Shown: positions 31,619 through 40,660 of the stretch, in pieces
How positions within the stretch are numbered: the first letter of the stretch is position 1
How the letters are laid out: each line of letters begins with the position of its first letter
Source of the DNA: Arthrobacter subterraneus
Lineage (GTDB): Bacteria; Actinomycetota; Actinomycetes; Actinomycetales; Micrococcaceae
NCBI RefSeq assembly: GCF_900099735.1
Contig: NZ_FNDT01000005.1
Location: 1 to 64,000, forward strand
Reading direction: 5' to 3'
DNA: 64,000 nt
The notes under the pieces: model-generated
Database searches by the model: none
The model's input: the letters and a program-made list of their open reading frames with translations, nothing else
What the model was told of the DNA's origin: nothing
Program-made: the position numbers and the translations under genes

Positions 31619-32503
31619 ATGAGTAAGGAAATTCAGGTAGCCTTCGGGGTCGACGTGGATGCCGTTGCCGGCATGCTCGGTTCTTATGGAGGCGAGGACT
31701 CGCCGTGCGATATCTCCAGAGGCCTCTTCAGCGGCGAGGTAGGCGGCCCGCGGCTGCTGCGCCTCTTCGAAAAGTACAGCCTTCCTTCAACCTGGTTTGT
31801 ACCGGGCCATTCGATCGAGACGTTCCCGGACCTCACCCGGATGATCGTTGATGCCGGCCAGGAGATCGGCGTGCACGGATACTCCCACGAGAACCCGATC
31901 GCCATGACCCGCGAGCAGGAAACGGCCATTCTCGACCGCTCCATCGAGCTGATCGACAAGGTCTCCGGCAAGCGGCCCACCGGTTACGTAGCGCCCTGGT
32001 GGGAGTTCTCCAACGTCACCAACGAGATCCTCCTGGAGCGGGGCATCAAGTATGACCACTCGCTTATGCACCGCGACTTCGAGCCCTACTACGTCCGCGT
32101 CGGCGACAGCTGGACCAAAATCGACTACACCCAGCCCGCCGAGTCCTGGATGAAGCCCCTGGTGCGCGGTGAAGAGACCGACCTCGTGGAGATACCCGCC
32201 AACTGGTACCTCGATGATCTCCCTCCCATGATGTTCATCAAGGCCGCGCCCAACTCCCACGGGTTTGTGAGCCCGCGTGACATCGAGCAGATGTGGCGGG
32301 ACCAGTTCGACTGGGTCTACCGCGAAATGGATCAGGCGACCTTCACCATGACCATCCACCCCGATGTGTCCGGCCGCCCGCAGGTTCTCCTCATGCTGGA
32401 GCGCCTCATCGAGCACATCAACAGCCACGACGGCGTGAGCTGGATGAACTTCGACCAGATCGCCGACTCTTTCCTCGCCCGCAATCCCCGAAAGGCAAGC
32501 TAG
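31619..32503 (+). CDS. Polysaccharide deacetylase-fold (CE4) hydrolase, HpPgdA/PuuE-like
   Basis: 294 residues of the NodB/CE4 fold. Asp motif FGVDVDAV, metal-binding [15 protein letters not shown] and the late histidine in [10 protein letters not shown] are visible. No signal peptide or membrane anchor, so unlike wall deacetylases it is probably cytoplasmic. Cytoplasmic relatives such as HpPgdA and PuuE act on small amides (PuuE on allantoin). Between the asparaginase gene (33 bases) and the MFS gene (two bases), so probably an amidohydrolase step in the same catabolic route. GAGAGGTGG serves as ribosome-binding site. Confidence 0.82.
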   Translation: MSKEIQVAFGVDVDAVAGMLGSYGGEDSPCDISRGLFSGEVGGPRLLRLFEKYSLPSTWFVPGHSIETFPDLTRMIVDAGQEIGVHGYSHENPIAMTREQETAILDRSIELIDKVSGKRPTGYVAPWWEFSNVTNEILLERGIKYDHSLMHRDFEPYYVRVGDSWTKIDYTQPAESWMKPLVRGEETDLVEIPANWYLDDLPPMMFIKAAPNSHGFVSPRDIEQMWRDQFDWVYREMDQATFTMTIHPDVSGRPQVLLMLERLIEHINSHDGVSWMNFDQIADSFLARNPRKAS

Positions 32504-32505
32504 AC

Positions 32506-33888
32506 ATGAGCATCTCAACTGATCAGATCAATCTCTCAACGCCGAGGGATGGCGAGCAGCGGAAGCTGCCGGTCTTCAGCAAGAAGAACACCACGATTGC
32601 CACCTGGCTCGCTCTGCTGGCGTGGACTATCGCCGTCTTCGACTACGGCCTGTTCGGCACCCTGCTTCCGGCCATGCAGGAGGAGTTCGGGTGGACTGAA
32701 ACCGAGGCCTACGCGGTCAACACCTGGATTGCCGTCGGCACGGCCATCGTCTGCTTCGGTGTGGGACCCGTGATCGACCGGCTTGGACGCCGCAAGGGCA
32801 TGATGGTGACGGTCGGCGGCACGGCGCTCGTTTCTGCTGTGACCGCAGCCATTCCCGCGACGCTCGGCTTCTTCAGCAACGCACTCCTGGTTTTCGTCCG
32901 CTCCTTCGGCGGGCTTGGATTCTCTGAGCAGGCTGTCAACGCCACCTACATGAACGAGGTCTACCAGGTCACCGAGGACACCAAGAAGCGCAAGCGTCCC
33001 GGCTTCTACTACTCGTTCATCCAGGGTGGCTGGCCGCTCGGCTTCCTGCTCGCCAGCGCGCTCGCCTTCGCCTTCCTGCCCTCACTGGGATGGCGCGCGC
33101 TGTACATCATGGCAGCCATCCCGGCCGCCATCACCGTCTGGCTGATTTCCAAGAAGCTCAAGGAAACACCCCAGTTCGAGCTTCACGAGAAGCTGACTGC
33201 GCTGGAAAAGAGCGGCCGCGTCGATGAAGCGCACGCTCTCGCCGGTTCCTTTGGAGTGCAGCACTCCTCGACGGCGCCCCTGAAGCGCATCTGGGAACCG
33301 GGACTTCGCCGGAACACCATCGTTTTCTCACTCGCCTGGATCGTCAACTTCTTCGGCATTATGGTGTTCAGCATCCTGGGCTCGTCGGTGCTGGTGAACT
33401 CTCGTGGTGTTGAACTCGCCGACGCGTTCTGGATGCTGATCGTGATCAACGCACTGGCCTACTTCGGCTATGTGTTCCACGGCTGGTTCGGTGACGTCAT
33501 CGGACGCAAGAAGACCATCATCATCGGCTGGATCATCTCGGGCATCTCCTTCGCCGTCATGCTCAGCCCTATCGCATCGACCCCCACCCTGATCATCCTG
33601 AGCTACGGAACCGGGCTGTTCTTCCTCGTCGGCCCCTACGCCGCGATCCAGTACTTCATGGCCGAGTGCTACCCCGTCAGTTGCCGCGCCACGGGCCTGG
33701 CCTTCATCGGAGCCATGAGCCAGCCCGGCATCATCCTGGGCGGAGCGCTCTTCACGCTGGTGACGGCCGCGGCTGGGACCACTGCCGCTGCCCTCTGGGT
33801 GGGCGCATTGGGAACACTGGTTTCCGGCCTCCTCATGATGGCTGCGAAGCCCATCCCCCGCGAACTCCTCGAGGATCCCAATGCCTGA
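32506..33888 (+). CDS. MFS transporter, sugar/organic-acid symporter type
   Basis: 460 residues with about twelve membrane segments and a central cytoplasmic loop near residues 210-255. DRLGRRKG between helices 2 and 3 and GDVIGRKKT between helices 8 and 9 are MFS signatures. Helix 1 [16 protein letters not shown] and the layout fit the metabolite/H+ symporter group (aromatic acid, sugar or organic acid carriers). I set the start at the ATG 32506, two bases after the deacetylase stop. It presumably imports the compound handled by the asparaginase and deacetylase-fold enzymes. Confidence 0.85.
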   Translation: MSISTDQINLSTPRDGEQRKLPVFSKKNTTIATWLALLAWTIAVFDYGLFGTLLPAMQEEFGWTETEAYAVNTWIAVGTAIVCFGVGPVIDRLGRRKGMMVTVGGTALVSAVTAAIPATLGFFSNALLVFVRSFGGLGFSEQAVNATYMNEVYQVTEDTKKRKRPGFYYSFIQGGWPLGFLLASALAFAFLPSLGWRALYIMAAIPAAITVWLISKKLKETPQFELHEKLTALEKSGRVDEAHALAGSFGVQHSSTAPLKRIWEPGLRRNTIVFSLAWIVNFFGIMVFSILGSSVLVNSRGVELADAFWMLIVINALAYFGYVFHGWFGDVIGRKKTIIIGWIISGISFAVMLSPIASTPTLIILSYGTGLFFLVGPYAAIQYFMAECYPVSCRATGLAFIGAMSQPGIILGGALFTLVTAAAGTTAAALWVGALGTLVSGLLMMAAKPIPRELLEDPNA

Positions 33889-34645
33889 CGCCAGAGCCGC
33901 AATCATCACCGGCGCCGCAAGCGGCATAGGCCGGGCACTCAGCGCACACTACGCAGCGCGGGGCGTGCACGTAGTCATCGGAACATTCCCCGGTGACCCG
34001 CATGATCCGGAAGAAACCCTCAAGCTGGTTGAGGACGCGGGCGGCAAGGCGGTCATCAAGGAAGTCGATGTCCGCAGCACCGACTCGGTGGAATCCTTCG
34101 CCGAGGAATCGCTGTCATCATTCGGACGGCTGGACTACGCCATCGCCAACGCCGGCATTCTCCGCAACGCGGCCCTGGATTCACTCACCGATGAGAAGTG
34201 GACCGACATGCTCGACGTCGACCTCACCGGCGTGCTGCGCACCTTGCGGTCCGGCGCCGCCCGGATGAGCGACGGCGGTGCCATGGTGGCGGTGTCCTCG
34301 ATCGCCGGCGGCGTGTATGGCTGGGAGGAACACGCCCACTACGCGGCCGCGAAGGCCGGCGTGCTGGGCCTGGTCCGGAGCGTGGCCGTAGAGCTCGGTC
34401 CCCGGAAGATCCGCGCGAATGCGGTCATTCCGGGGCTCATCGAAACGCCGCAGTCGCTCGACCCGGTCAATTCCCTGGGGCCGGAGGGCCTCAAGCGGGC
34501 GGGACAGGACATCCCCTGGGGTCGTGTCGGCCGACCGGAAGAGGTTGCCAGCGTCATCGGCTTCCTCACCTCCGAGGACTCCGTGTACATCACCGGCCAG
34601 TCCCTGATTGTCGACGGTGGACTCACTGTCAAGATGCGGGCCTGA
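33881..34645 (+). CDS. Short-chain dehydrogenase/reductase
   Basis: 254 residues, classical SDR. Cofactor loop [10 protein letters not shown] near residue 10, NAG (IANAGIL), catalytic Ser in VSSIAGG and Tyr-x3-Lys in HYAAAKAG. The N-terminal TFPGD after the second strand does not show the acidic residue in the common place, so cofactor preference is unclear. It overlaps the MFS gene by eight bases. It most likely oxidises an alcohol group of the imported compound. Confidence 0.88.
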   Translation: MPDARAAIITGAASGIGRALSAHYAARGVHVVIGTFPGDPHDPEETLKLVEDAGGKAVIKEVDVRSTDSVESFAEESLSSFGRLDYAIANAGILRNAALDSLTDEKWTDMLDVDLTGVLRTLRSGAARMSDGGAMVAVSSIAGGVYGWEEHAHYAAAKAGVLGLVRSVAVELGPRKIRANAVIPGLIETPQSLDPVNSLGPEGLKRAGQDIPWGRVGRPEEVASVIGFLTSEDSVYITGQSLIVDGGLTVKMRA

Positions 34646-34682
34646 CCATGGCGATCAAAGCGGCTGAACGAAAGGACAGAAT

Positions 34683-35399
34683 ATGAGCGGAGGGCCAGCA
34701 GGCTCAGGCGGGCGCGCCGTCGTCGTCACCGGTGGCGGCAGCGGGATCGGCGCGGCTATTGTCGAAGCCTTCGCGGCAAACGGGGATCGCGTAGTGGTGC
34801 TGGACCGGGCACCGGGACCGGACACAATCGCCGTCGACGTCTCGGATGAATCGAGCGTCCGCGCCGCCTTCGCTGAAGCACGGGAGAAGCTCGGCCCCAT
34901 CGACATCCTCGTCAACAGCGCCGGCCTGCTCACGGAGTCGCCGCTGCGCGACATGTCGCTGGCGATGTGGAACGAGACTCTCGCCGTCGATCTCACCGGC
35001 ATCTTCCTGTGCTGCCGTGAGGTGGTGCCGGACATGCAGCAGGCGGGGTGGGGAAGGATCATCAACATTTCCTCACAGCTGGGCATCAAGGGAGGCACCG
35101 GGCTGAGCCATTACAGCGCTGCCAAGGCCGGAGTGATCGGATTGACCAAGTCGCTTGCGTTGGAGCTCGCTCCGCACAATGTCCTGGTCAATTCGATCGC
35201 GCCGGGTCCAATCGAGACTCCCCTGGTCGAGGGGATTTCAGCTGATTGGAAGCGCGCGAAAATGCAGGAGCTGCCGTTGGGCCGCTTCGGCACACCGGCG
35301 GAGGTGGCGCCGACGGCGCTCCTCCTGGCAAGTGACCCGGGAGGGAACCTCTACGTCGGCCAGACGCTGGGACCCAATTCCGGCGACGTGATGCCTTAG
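34683..35399 (+). CDS. Short-chain dehydrogenase/reductase (FabG-like)
   Basis: 238 residues, classical SDR. TGGGSGIGAAI for the cofactor, Asp in VVLDRA suggesting NAD(H), NSAG, catalytic ISSQLG and Tyr-x3-Lys in HYSAAKAG; PGPIETPL is also family typical. It lies 37 bases after the first SDR with AAAGGACAG as ribosome-binding site. Two consecutive SDRs of modest similarity may catalyse successive redox steps or an inversion at a carbon. Confidence 0.88.
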   Translation: MSGGPAGSGGRAVVVTGGGSGIGAAIVEAFAANGDRVVVLDRAPGPDTIAVDVSDESSVRAAFAEAREKLGPIDILVNSAGLLTESPLRDMSLAMWNETLAVDLTGIFLCCREVVPDMQQAGWGRIINISSQLGIKGGTGLSHYSAAKAGVIGLTKSLALELAPHNVLVNSIAPGPIETPLVEGISADWKRAKMQELPLGRFGTPAEVAPTALLLASDPGGNLYVGQTLGPNSGDVMP

Positions 35400-35409
35400 G
35401 AAGCCCGGC

Positions 35410-35757
35410 ATGTGTGGTGCATGCGGCCGGACTGTGGTCGCCGACGATGTGCTGGGACCGGTGCGTACCCTGCGTTCCCAGCACATCGTCGCACAGACAA
35501 TCAATGCCCTCTGCACAGCTGTTCCCGGGCTGCCAACCATCCAGGTGGCCGGGGACGCCTGGACTCTTCGCTCTGCAACGGGCGCAGTCCAGAGCTGCAG
35601 CACCGTACGGGACCTATGGGCTGCATTAGTAGCCCGGGTCGGAGCCGCCGCTGTACCGCTGCTTCGGCAAAATATCGAACTCGCACTGACGGATGCCGTC
35701 GGACTGGACCGGGACGTTCTCCTGGCCGGGAAAAAAGCGCTGGTGACCGAACGCTAA
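35410..35757 (+). CDS. Hypothetical protein with N-terminal Cys pair
   Basis: 115 residues beginning MCGACGRTVVADDVLG. The CxxC at positions 2-5 looks like half of a metal knuckle and only two further cysteines occur (near 35 and 63). I recall similar small actinobacterial proteins but no known function. It starts ten bases after the second SDR and may be the last gene of that operon; AGGAAG overlaps the SDR stop and serves as ribosome-binding site. Confidence 0.65.
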   Translation: MCGACGRTVVADDVLGPVRTLRSQHIVAQTINALCTAVPGLPTIQVAGDAWTLRSATGAVQSCSTVRDLWAALVARVGAAAVPLLRQNIELALTDAVGLDRDVLLAGKKALVTER

Positions 35758-35763
35758 ACCTCG

Positions 35764-36126
35764 TTAAACCGGAATCCCGTTCTCGAACGCCGTCGACAGA
35801 CCCGCCGCAAACATCAGGAAGAAGCCGATCACCATCAGGATGCTCAGCACCCCGAGGATGATAGCCACCCAGCCCAGCAGACGGCCTCCGGCGGCTGATT
35901 CGCCCATCCGTTCGGCCTTGTTTGCGGAGCTGATGGCCATGGGACCGAAGACGAACCAGAACAGGAACATCCCGAGCACACCGTAAGCGAGTGAAAGCTG
36001 CGCAGCACGCTTCCCCTCATGGCCGGGCCCGGCAAAACTCATGGCCGGCGACTTCCGGGAAGGGGTCGCGGCGAAGGGCTGTTCGCTGGGATAAGGGGTA
36101 CGTGACTGGCTGGAGTAACTCGACAT
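35764..36126 (-). CDS. Small membrane protein, DUF4190-like
   Basis: 120 residues. A hydrophilic Ser/Pro-rich N-terminus (about 1-40) is followed by two membrane helices, SLAYGVLGMFLFWFVFGPMA and LLGWVAIILGVLSILMVIGF. The short loop between them (SSANKAERMG) is like that of DUF4190 proteins. No function can be given. It is convergent with the small protein gene six bases away and divergent from the HAD gene. Confidence 0.7.
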   Translation of the reverse strand: MSSYSSQSRTPYPSEQPFAATPSRKSPAMSFAGPGHEGKRAAQLSLAYGVLGMFLFWFVFGPMAISSANKAERMGESAAGGRLLGWVAIILGVLSILMVIGFFLMFAAGLSTAFENGIPV

Positions 36127-36238
36127 GGGTTTCCTTCTGAGACAAGGTGGATAGTCCGGGATCCTGTTGGTGAGTTACCGCCGATACCCCCGTGATGCAG
36201 CACATCCTATTCCACAACGGACCCACCGAGGCGGCACC

Positions 36239-36937
36239 ATGACAGAAAAGTACGACGGCGGGGCGCGCGGCGTCCTTTTCGACGTTGACGGCACACTCGT
36301 GGACACCAATTACCTGCACACCCTGGCGTGGTGGCAGGCCTTCCGCCGCTACGGCCACGACGTCCCCATGGCGTCCATCCACCGCACCATCGGCATGGGC
36401 GGCAGCACCCTGATCGAGCACCTCCTCGGCGAGGACCGGGACAAGGACCAGGACGAGTCGCTTGAGGACACCCACGGCGCACTCTTCTCCGCCCAATGGC
36501 CCGCGCTCCGCCCGTTCGACGGCGCCCGCGACCTGCTCCAGCACTGCGCCGACGCCGGCCTCGCCGTCGTGCTCGCCACCTCCGCGTCCGAAGAAGAGCT
36601 CGCCGTCCTGCGAAAAGTAATCGACGCGGACAGCGCCATCTCCGGCGCCACCAATGCCACCGACACGGGCATCAGCAAACCTGCCCCGGACATCCTCGAA
36701 GCGGCCCTAAAGGCAGCCGATCTCAAGGCCGAGGACGCCGTATTTGTCGGTGACGCCGTCTGGGACGTCGTCACCGCGAACAAGCTCGGCATCCCCACCA
36801 TCGCGGTCACCACGGGCGGCACCAGCGAAGCTGAACTGCGCGACGCCGGCGCCAGGTACGTGTTCGCAAACGTCCGGGAACTGCTGGACGCCGTCCTCGC
36901 CGGTGAGGTAAAGGAACTGGCGAAAGGAGCCCGATGA
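36239..36937 (+). CDS. HAD-family phosphatase
   Basis: 232 residues. Motif I DVDGTLVDT (nucleophile Asp), motif II VVLATSAS, motif III Lys near KPAPDI and motif IV VGDAVWDV. The helical cap after motif I places it with phosphoglycolate-phosphatase or beta-phosphoglucomutase types; substrate unknown. Start ATG 36239 preceded by GAGGCGG. It overlaps the next gene by four bases. Confidence 0.85.
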   Translation: MTEKYDGGARGVLFDVDGTLVDTNYLHTLAWWQAFRRYGHDVPMASIHRTIGMGGSTLIEHLLGEDRDKDQDESLEDTHGALFSAQWPALRPFDGARDLLQHCADAGLAVVLATSASEEELAVLRKVIDADSAISGATNATDTGISKPAPDILEAALKAADLKAEDAVFVGDAVWDVVTANKLGIPTIAVTTGGTSEAELRDAGARYVFANVRELLDAVLAGEVKELAKGAR

Positions 36938-37711
36938 AACCCGACTACCCCTACGCACTCCCCTATGACCGCTACCGGGAGCTGATGGCCCAGGACTTCG
37001 CGCGGTTGCTGAAGCTGACCACGACCGCGGATCCGGGCACCCGTGTTCCGGCCTGCCCGGAGTGGGACATCGAACAGCTGGCACGGCACACCGCACTGGT
37101 CTACCTGCAGAAGGCCGAGACCATCCGCACCGGCGTCAAACCACAGGGACTGGGTTCCAGAGGAAGTCCGGCAGCTCGGTCCGGCCCGGATGCTGGAAAC
37201 CTGCTACCGGCGGCTGACCAGCGAGTTCAACTCGCACGAGTCCTCGGACCCGGCAGAGTCCTGGGTTGCAGAGGACCAGACTGTCGGGTTCTGGATCCGC
37301 CGCCTCACCCATGAGACCGCAATCCACCGCTACGACATCGAAGCGGCCCTCGCTGATCCGCAGCCCATCGACCCAGAGCTCGCGGTCGACGGCATCGATG
37401 AGATCCTCACCGTCATGTTTGAGCGCGGACGGGCCGCCCGGGGAACGGATACTGCGCCGGAGGGCACCACGGGAGACCTGGTCCTCGAAAGCGGCGGACA
37501 CACCTGGTTCGTCCGTCTGCTGCCGACCGACGTCGAAATTTCCCGCGAAGTTTCCCGCGAGGCACGCAGCGCAGCCAGTACCATCATCTCCGGAGAGCCG
37601 CACGATCTGCTGCTGTGGTTGTGGGGGCGCGGACCTCTACCCGCACCGAATAACGACGACGACGGCGGTGCTGCCGCAGAGCTGCGCCGGCGCCTTGCTG
37701 CCAGCACCTGA
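36934..37711 (+). pseudogene. TIGR03083/maleylpyruvate-isomerase-like protein, frameshifted
   Basis: Two reading frames together make one protein of about 258 residues. The first gives the N-terminal DinB-like part (ALPYDRYRELMAQDFARLLK; VPACPEWDIEQLARHTALVY) and breaks after VKPQ. The second carries on with DWVPEEVRQLGPARMLETCY and a complete C-terminus (LRRRLAAST). Skipping one G in the GGG run at 37146-37148 restores the frame. Homologues are mycothiol-related actinobacterial proteins of mostly unknown function. It may be a true mutation or a sequencing error; nothing suggests programmed slippage. Confidence 0.75.
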
Positions 37712-37782
37712 AACACCCCTGAAAAACCCCGCCTGAACCGCAACCTCAGCAACCACCAGCGGTCCACAGAACGAAGGCCTAC

Positions 37783-38919
37783 ATGAAGATCACCGGAGCA
37801 GTCCTCGAGGAAATCGGCCGGCAACGCCCCTACGCGGATTCCCGGCCCATCAGCATCGGTGAAGTGGAGCTGGACGGGCCCGGCCCCGGTGAAATCCTCG
37901 TCCGGATCGAGGCCGCTGGGCTCTGCCACTCGGACCTCTCCGTAGTGGACGGCAACCGGATCCGGCCCGTCCCCATGCTTTTGGGCCACGAGGCGGCCGG
38001 CCGCGTGGAGCAGTTGGGGGACGGCGTCGTCGGGCTCTCCATCGGCGACCGGGTGGTCATGGCGTTCCTGCCGCGCTGCGGCGAGTGCAGGAACTGCGGG
38101 ACCGACGGGCTGCTACCCTGCACCGTGGGTTCGGCCGCCAACAATGAGGGCGTGCTGCTCGACGGCGGTCAGCGCCTCCACCGCAATGGTGAGGACATCC
38201 GGCACCACCTCGGCGTCTCCGGGTTCGCCACCCACGCGGTGGTCAACCGCAAGTCCGTGGTGAGGATCGACGACGACGTCCCACCGGAAATCGCCGCCGT
38301 CCTGGGCTGCGCTGTCCTCACCGGCGGCGGCGCCGTCATCAACACCGGCAAGCCGCAGGATGGTGATGCTGTGGTGGTGGTCGGGCTGGGCGGCGTTGGC
38401 ATGGCTGCGCTGATCACGGCTCTGTCGCTCGGGAAGGGCGACGTGATCGGAGTGGACGCCGTACCCGCCAAGCTGGAAGCAGCGAAGGAGTTGGGCGCCA
38501 CCGCCGTCTACACCCCGCAGGAAGCACTCGACCAGGGCGTCAAGGCGCCGGTGGTCATCGAGGCCGCCGGGAATGCCCGGGCTTTCGAAACCGCCGTGCA
38601 GCTCACCGGGGTCGGCGGAACCACGGTAACGGTCGGGCTGCCGTCACCGGATGCCCGGGCGTCGATCGCACCGCTCGGTCTCACCGCTGAGGCGCGGACC
38701 ATCGTGGGCAGCTACCTCGGCTCGGCGGTCCCGGAGCGGGACATCCCGCGGTATGCGCAGCTGTGGCGGGAAGGGAAACTGCCCGTCGAGGCGCTGATCT
38801 CCTCCCATATTTCACTCGATGACATCAACGAGGCGATGGACCAGCTCGCGGAAGGGAATGCCATCCGGCAGGTCATCCTCTTCGACTCATCCTCCGCTTC
38901 CCTGCGCAGGAGTGTCTAA
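37783..38919 (+). CDS. Zinc-dependent alcohol dehydrogenase (class III-like)
   Basis: 378 residues of the MDR superfamily. Catalytic zinc ligands in GLCHSDL and GHEAAG, four structural cysteines in PRCGECRNCGTDGLLPC, and the nucleotide loop VVVGLGGVGMAALI followed by an acidic residue (VDA) that favours NAD+. It resembles the mycothiol or formaldehyde-type dehydrogenases in overall length and in the long central loop. No close partner; the next gene follows after 42 bases. Confidence 0.88.
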   Translation: MKITGAVLEEIGRQRPYADSRPISIGEVELDGPGPGEILVRIEAAGLCHSDLSVVDGNRIRPVPMLLGHEAAGRVEQLGDGVVGLSIGDRVVMAFLPRCGECRNCGTDGLLPCTVGSAANNEGVLLDGGQRLHRNGEDIRHHLGVSGFATHAVVNRKSVVRIDDDVPPEIAAVLGCAVLTGGGAVINTGKPQDGDAVVVVGLGGVGMAALITALSLGKGDVIGVDAVPAKLEAAKELGATAVYTPQEALDQGVKAPVVIEAAGNARAFETAVQLTGVGGTTVTVGLPSPDARASIAPLGLTAEARTIVGSYLGSAVPERDIPRYAQLWREGKLPVEALISSHISLDDINEAMDQLAEGNAIRQVILFDSSSASLRRSV

Positions 38920-38961
38920 ACTGAACGTGCTTCTGCCCTCCATCGCCAAAGGAGTACGGCC

Positions 38962-39672
38962 CTGATACGCACAATCAGCTACAACCTTCGCGAGCACAAA
39001 GCCAGTGGAGAGCTGGAATCCCTGGTGCAGTACTACAAGGTGGATCTGCTGTGCCTGCAGGAGTGCGATGCGTCTGACCTTCCCGACGTCGTCGGTAACC
39101 TCCAGATGGCCACCGTCACCAAGGAAAACCGGCTGGGACTGGCGATGTACTACAGCCGCGAGCGGTTCGACATGGTCCGGGCCGACGCGTTCTCGCTCAA
39201 GAAGTCGCTCCATGACCGTGTGCTCTCGCCCGCGCACGAGCGGTTGATCGGCGTGAAGTTCCTCGATCTCGAGACTGAGCGCACGCTGGTGGCCGGTTCC
39301 TTCCACGCCGCTCCCCTGACGGCGTCGAACTCGCTGCGACGGCATCAGATCGACGCCGCGCACGCCGAACTGCTGAGCATGGGCGACGGCCTCGCAACCC
39401 TCATGGTCGGCGATTTCAACTACCCGTTCTTCACGCAGAAGCTCACCGCGCACATGACCGAATCCGGCTACGATCTCTCGCTGAGCGACCGCCGGACCTA
39501 CACGCGTGGAATGGTGTTCCGCGGGCACTTCGACTTTGCCACCTCGCGTGGGCTGGAAATCGACCGGGTGGAGACCCTGCCGCGCGGTGCATCGGACCAC
39601 CTCCCGATCCTCGTGCTGGCGGACTACCGGAACGACAACGGGAACGGGGAGGAAACCGCACCCGCCGAATAG
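38962..39672 (+). CDS. Endonuclease/exonuclease/phosphatase family protein, apparent CTG start
   Basis: About 236 residues. The opening (M)IRTISYNLREHKASGELE carries the first conserved Asn of the EEP fold, DLLCLQECD supplies the metal-binding Glu, LMVGDFNY the Asp-x-Asn pair, and SDHLPILV the final Asp-His. The only possible start before this is CTG at 38962, with AAAGGAG seven bases ahead; no ATG, GTG or TTG lies between it and the preceding in-frame stop (the TAA of the dehydrogenase). An internal GTG at 39025 would remove the catalytic Asn. Substrate (DNA, phosphoester) unknown. Confidence 0.78.
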   Translation: MIRTISYNLREHKASGELESLVQYYKVDLLCLQECDASDLPDVVGNLQMATVTKENRLGLAMYYSRERFDMVRADAFSLKKSLHDRVLSPAHERLIGVKFLDLETERTLVAGSFHAAPLTASNSLRRHQIDAAHAELLSMGDGLATLMVGDFNYPFFTQKLTAHMTESGYDLSLSDRRTYTRGMVFRGHFDFATSRGLEIDRVETLPRGASDHLPILVLADYRNDNGNGEETAPAE

Positions 39673-39718
39673 CTATCACCGATGCCGAGAGAACGCGCCC
39701 GCCCACTGGGTCTATTCG

Positions 39719-39751
39719 CTCGGTGGGCAGGAACGTATCCTGCCCACCGAG
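39719..39751. terminator. Strong hairpin between convergent genes
   Basis: Perfect 14-bp stem (CTCGGTGGGCAGGA/TCCTGCCCACCGAG) with five-base loop ACGTA, between the EEP gene and the convergent NAD(P)-binding gene. There is no T tract, so it may act as a weak terminator or an mRNA 3' end stabiliser. Confidence 0.6.
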
Positions 39752-39792
39752 TTCCACGAGCCGCTGGGCAGATTCCGTCTCGGGTGTAGGCG

Positions 39793-40443
39793 TTACACCA
39801 CCTCGACGGCCTCCGCGATCGGCGTCTCGCCGCTGTTGAACTGGATGAACTTCCCCACCGTCCCCGGGTTGCTCAGCACTGCAGCCGCCACCTGTGCCAC
39901 GTCTTCACGGGCCACCGAATCCTGCTGCGGCTCCGGCGATACCTCGATTGCACCGATGCCCGGATCCGTGGTGAGTGCGCCCGGTCCGAGGATGGTCCAC
40001 GCAAGATCGGTGCCGCGCAGGTACTCGTCCGCTGCAGCCTTCGCCTCGGCGTAGTGGAAGAACCCGGTCTCCGGTGAGACACCGTGGTCCTTCCGGGCAC
40101 CGATGTAGGAGACCATCACGTAGCGGTCCACGCCCGCCTCCTTCGCGGCGTCCATGGACCGGATCGCCGCGTCCCTGTCGATCGCGTACGTGTCCTCCGG
40201 GCTGCTTCCCGCCGCGCCGGCCGACCACACCACCGCGTCATGCCCGCGCACGACGTCGGCCAACTCGCCAACCGACAGCTTCGTTACATCCGCGACAACC
40301 GGCTGCGCACCCGCGCTCTCGACGTCCGCCGCATGGTCGGGATTGCGGATGATCGAACTCACCTGGTGTCCGGCGCCGGACAGCATCCGGGACAGGTGCA
40401 GCGCCACTTTTCCGTGGCCTCCAATAATGGCAACTCGCGACAT
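39793..40443 (-). CDS. NAD(P)-binding protein, atypical SDR (NmrA/SDR5-like)
   Basis: 216 residues with an N-terminal Rossmann motif VAIIGGHGKVALHL and DAVVWSAGAAGSS; HYAEAKAAADEYLRGTDLAWTILGPGALT is characteristic of the YwnB/SDR5 group. The usual Tyr-x3-Lys is present as Tyr-Ala-Glu-Ala-Lys. Such proteins bind NADP and often act as redox sensors or reductases of unknown substrate. It stands alone, convergent with the EEP gene; the ATG is preceded by GGAG in the minus strand. Confidence 0.82.
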   Translation of the reverse strand: MSRVAIIGGHGKVALHLSRMLSGAGHQVSSIIRNPDHAADVESAGAQPVVADVTKLSVGELADVVRGHDAVVWSAGAAGSSPEDTYAIDRDAAIRSMDAAKEAGVDRYVMVSYIGARKDHGVSPETGFFHYAEAKAAADEYLRGTDLAWTILGPGALTTDPGIGAIEVSPEPQQDSVAREDVAQVAAAVLSNPGTVGKFIQFNSGETPIAEAVEVV

Positions 40444-40660
40444 GACCGCTCCTTCTCATGGGGTTCTCGTTCACTGGGTGTGCTGCCCGCAACGCTACGA
40501 GGACGACGACGGCAGTGGCTACCTATTCAGCGTCCGGCGAATACCGGTGGTGCCGCCTTCCTGAAACTTTTCGGCAGGTTTGGCACAAATCGGCAGCTCC
40601 CGGGCACGCATGAGCGATGCTGTTCCGAGAACATCTGCGCGAGAGGACTAGCTGGACACC

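Noticed and set aside
36934-37711. Programmed ribosomal frameshift in the TIGR03083-type gene
   Set aside because: No slippery heptamer, stimulatory pseudoknot or upstream Shine-Dalgarno-like element is evident at the GGG; an indel is simpler.
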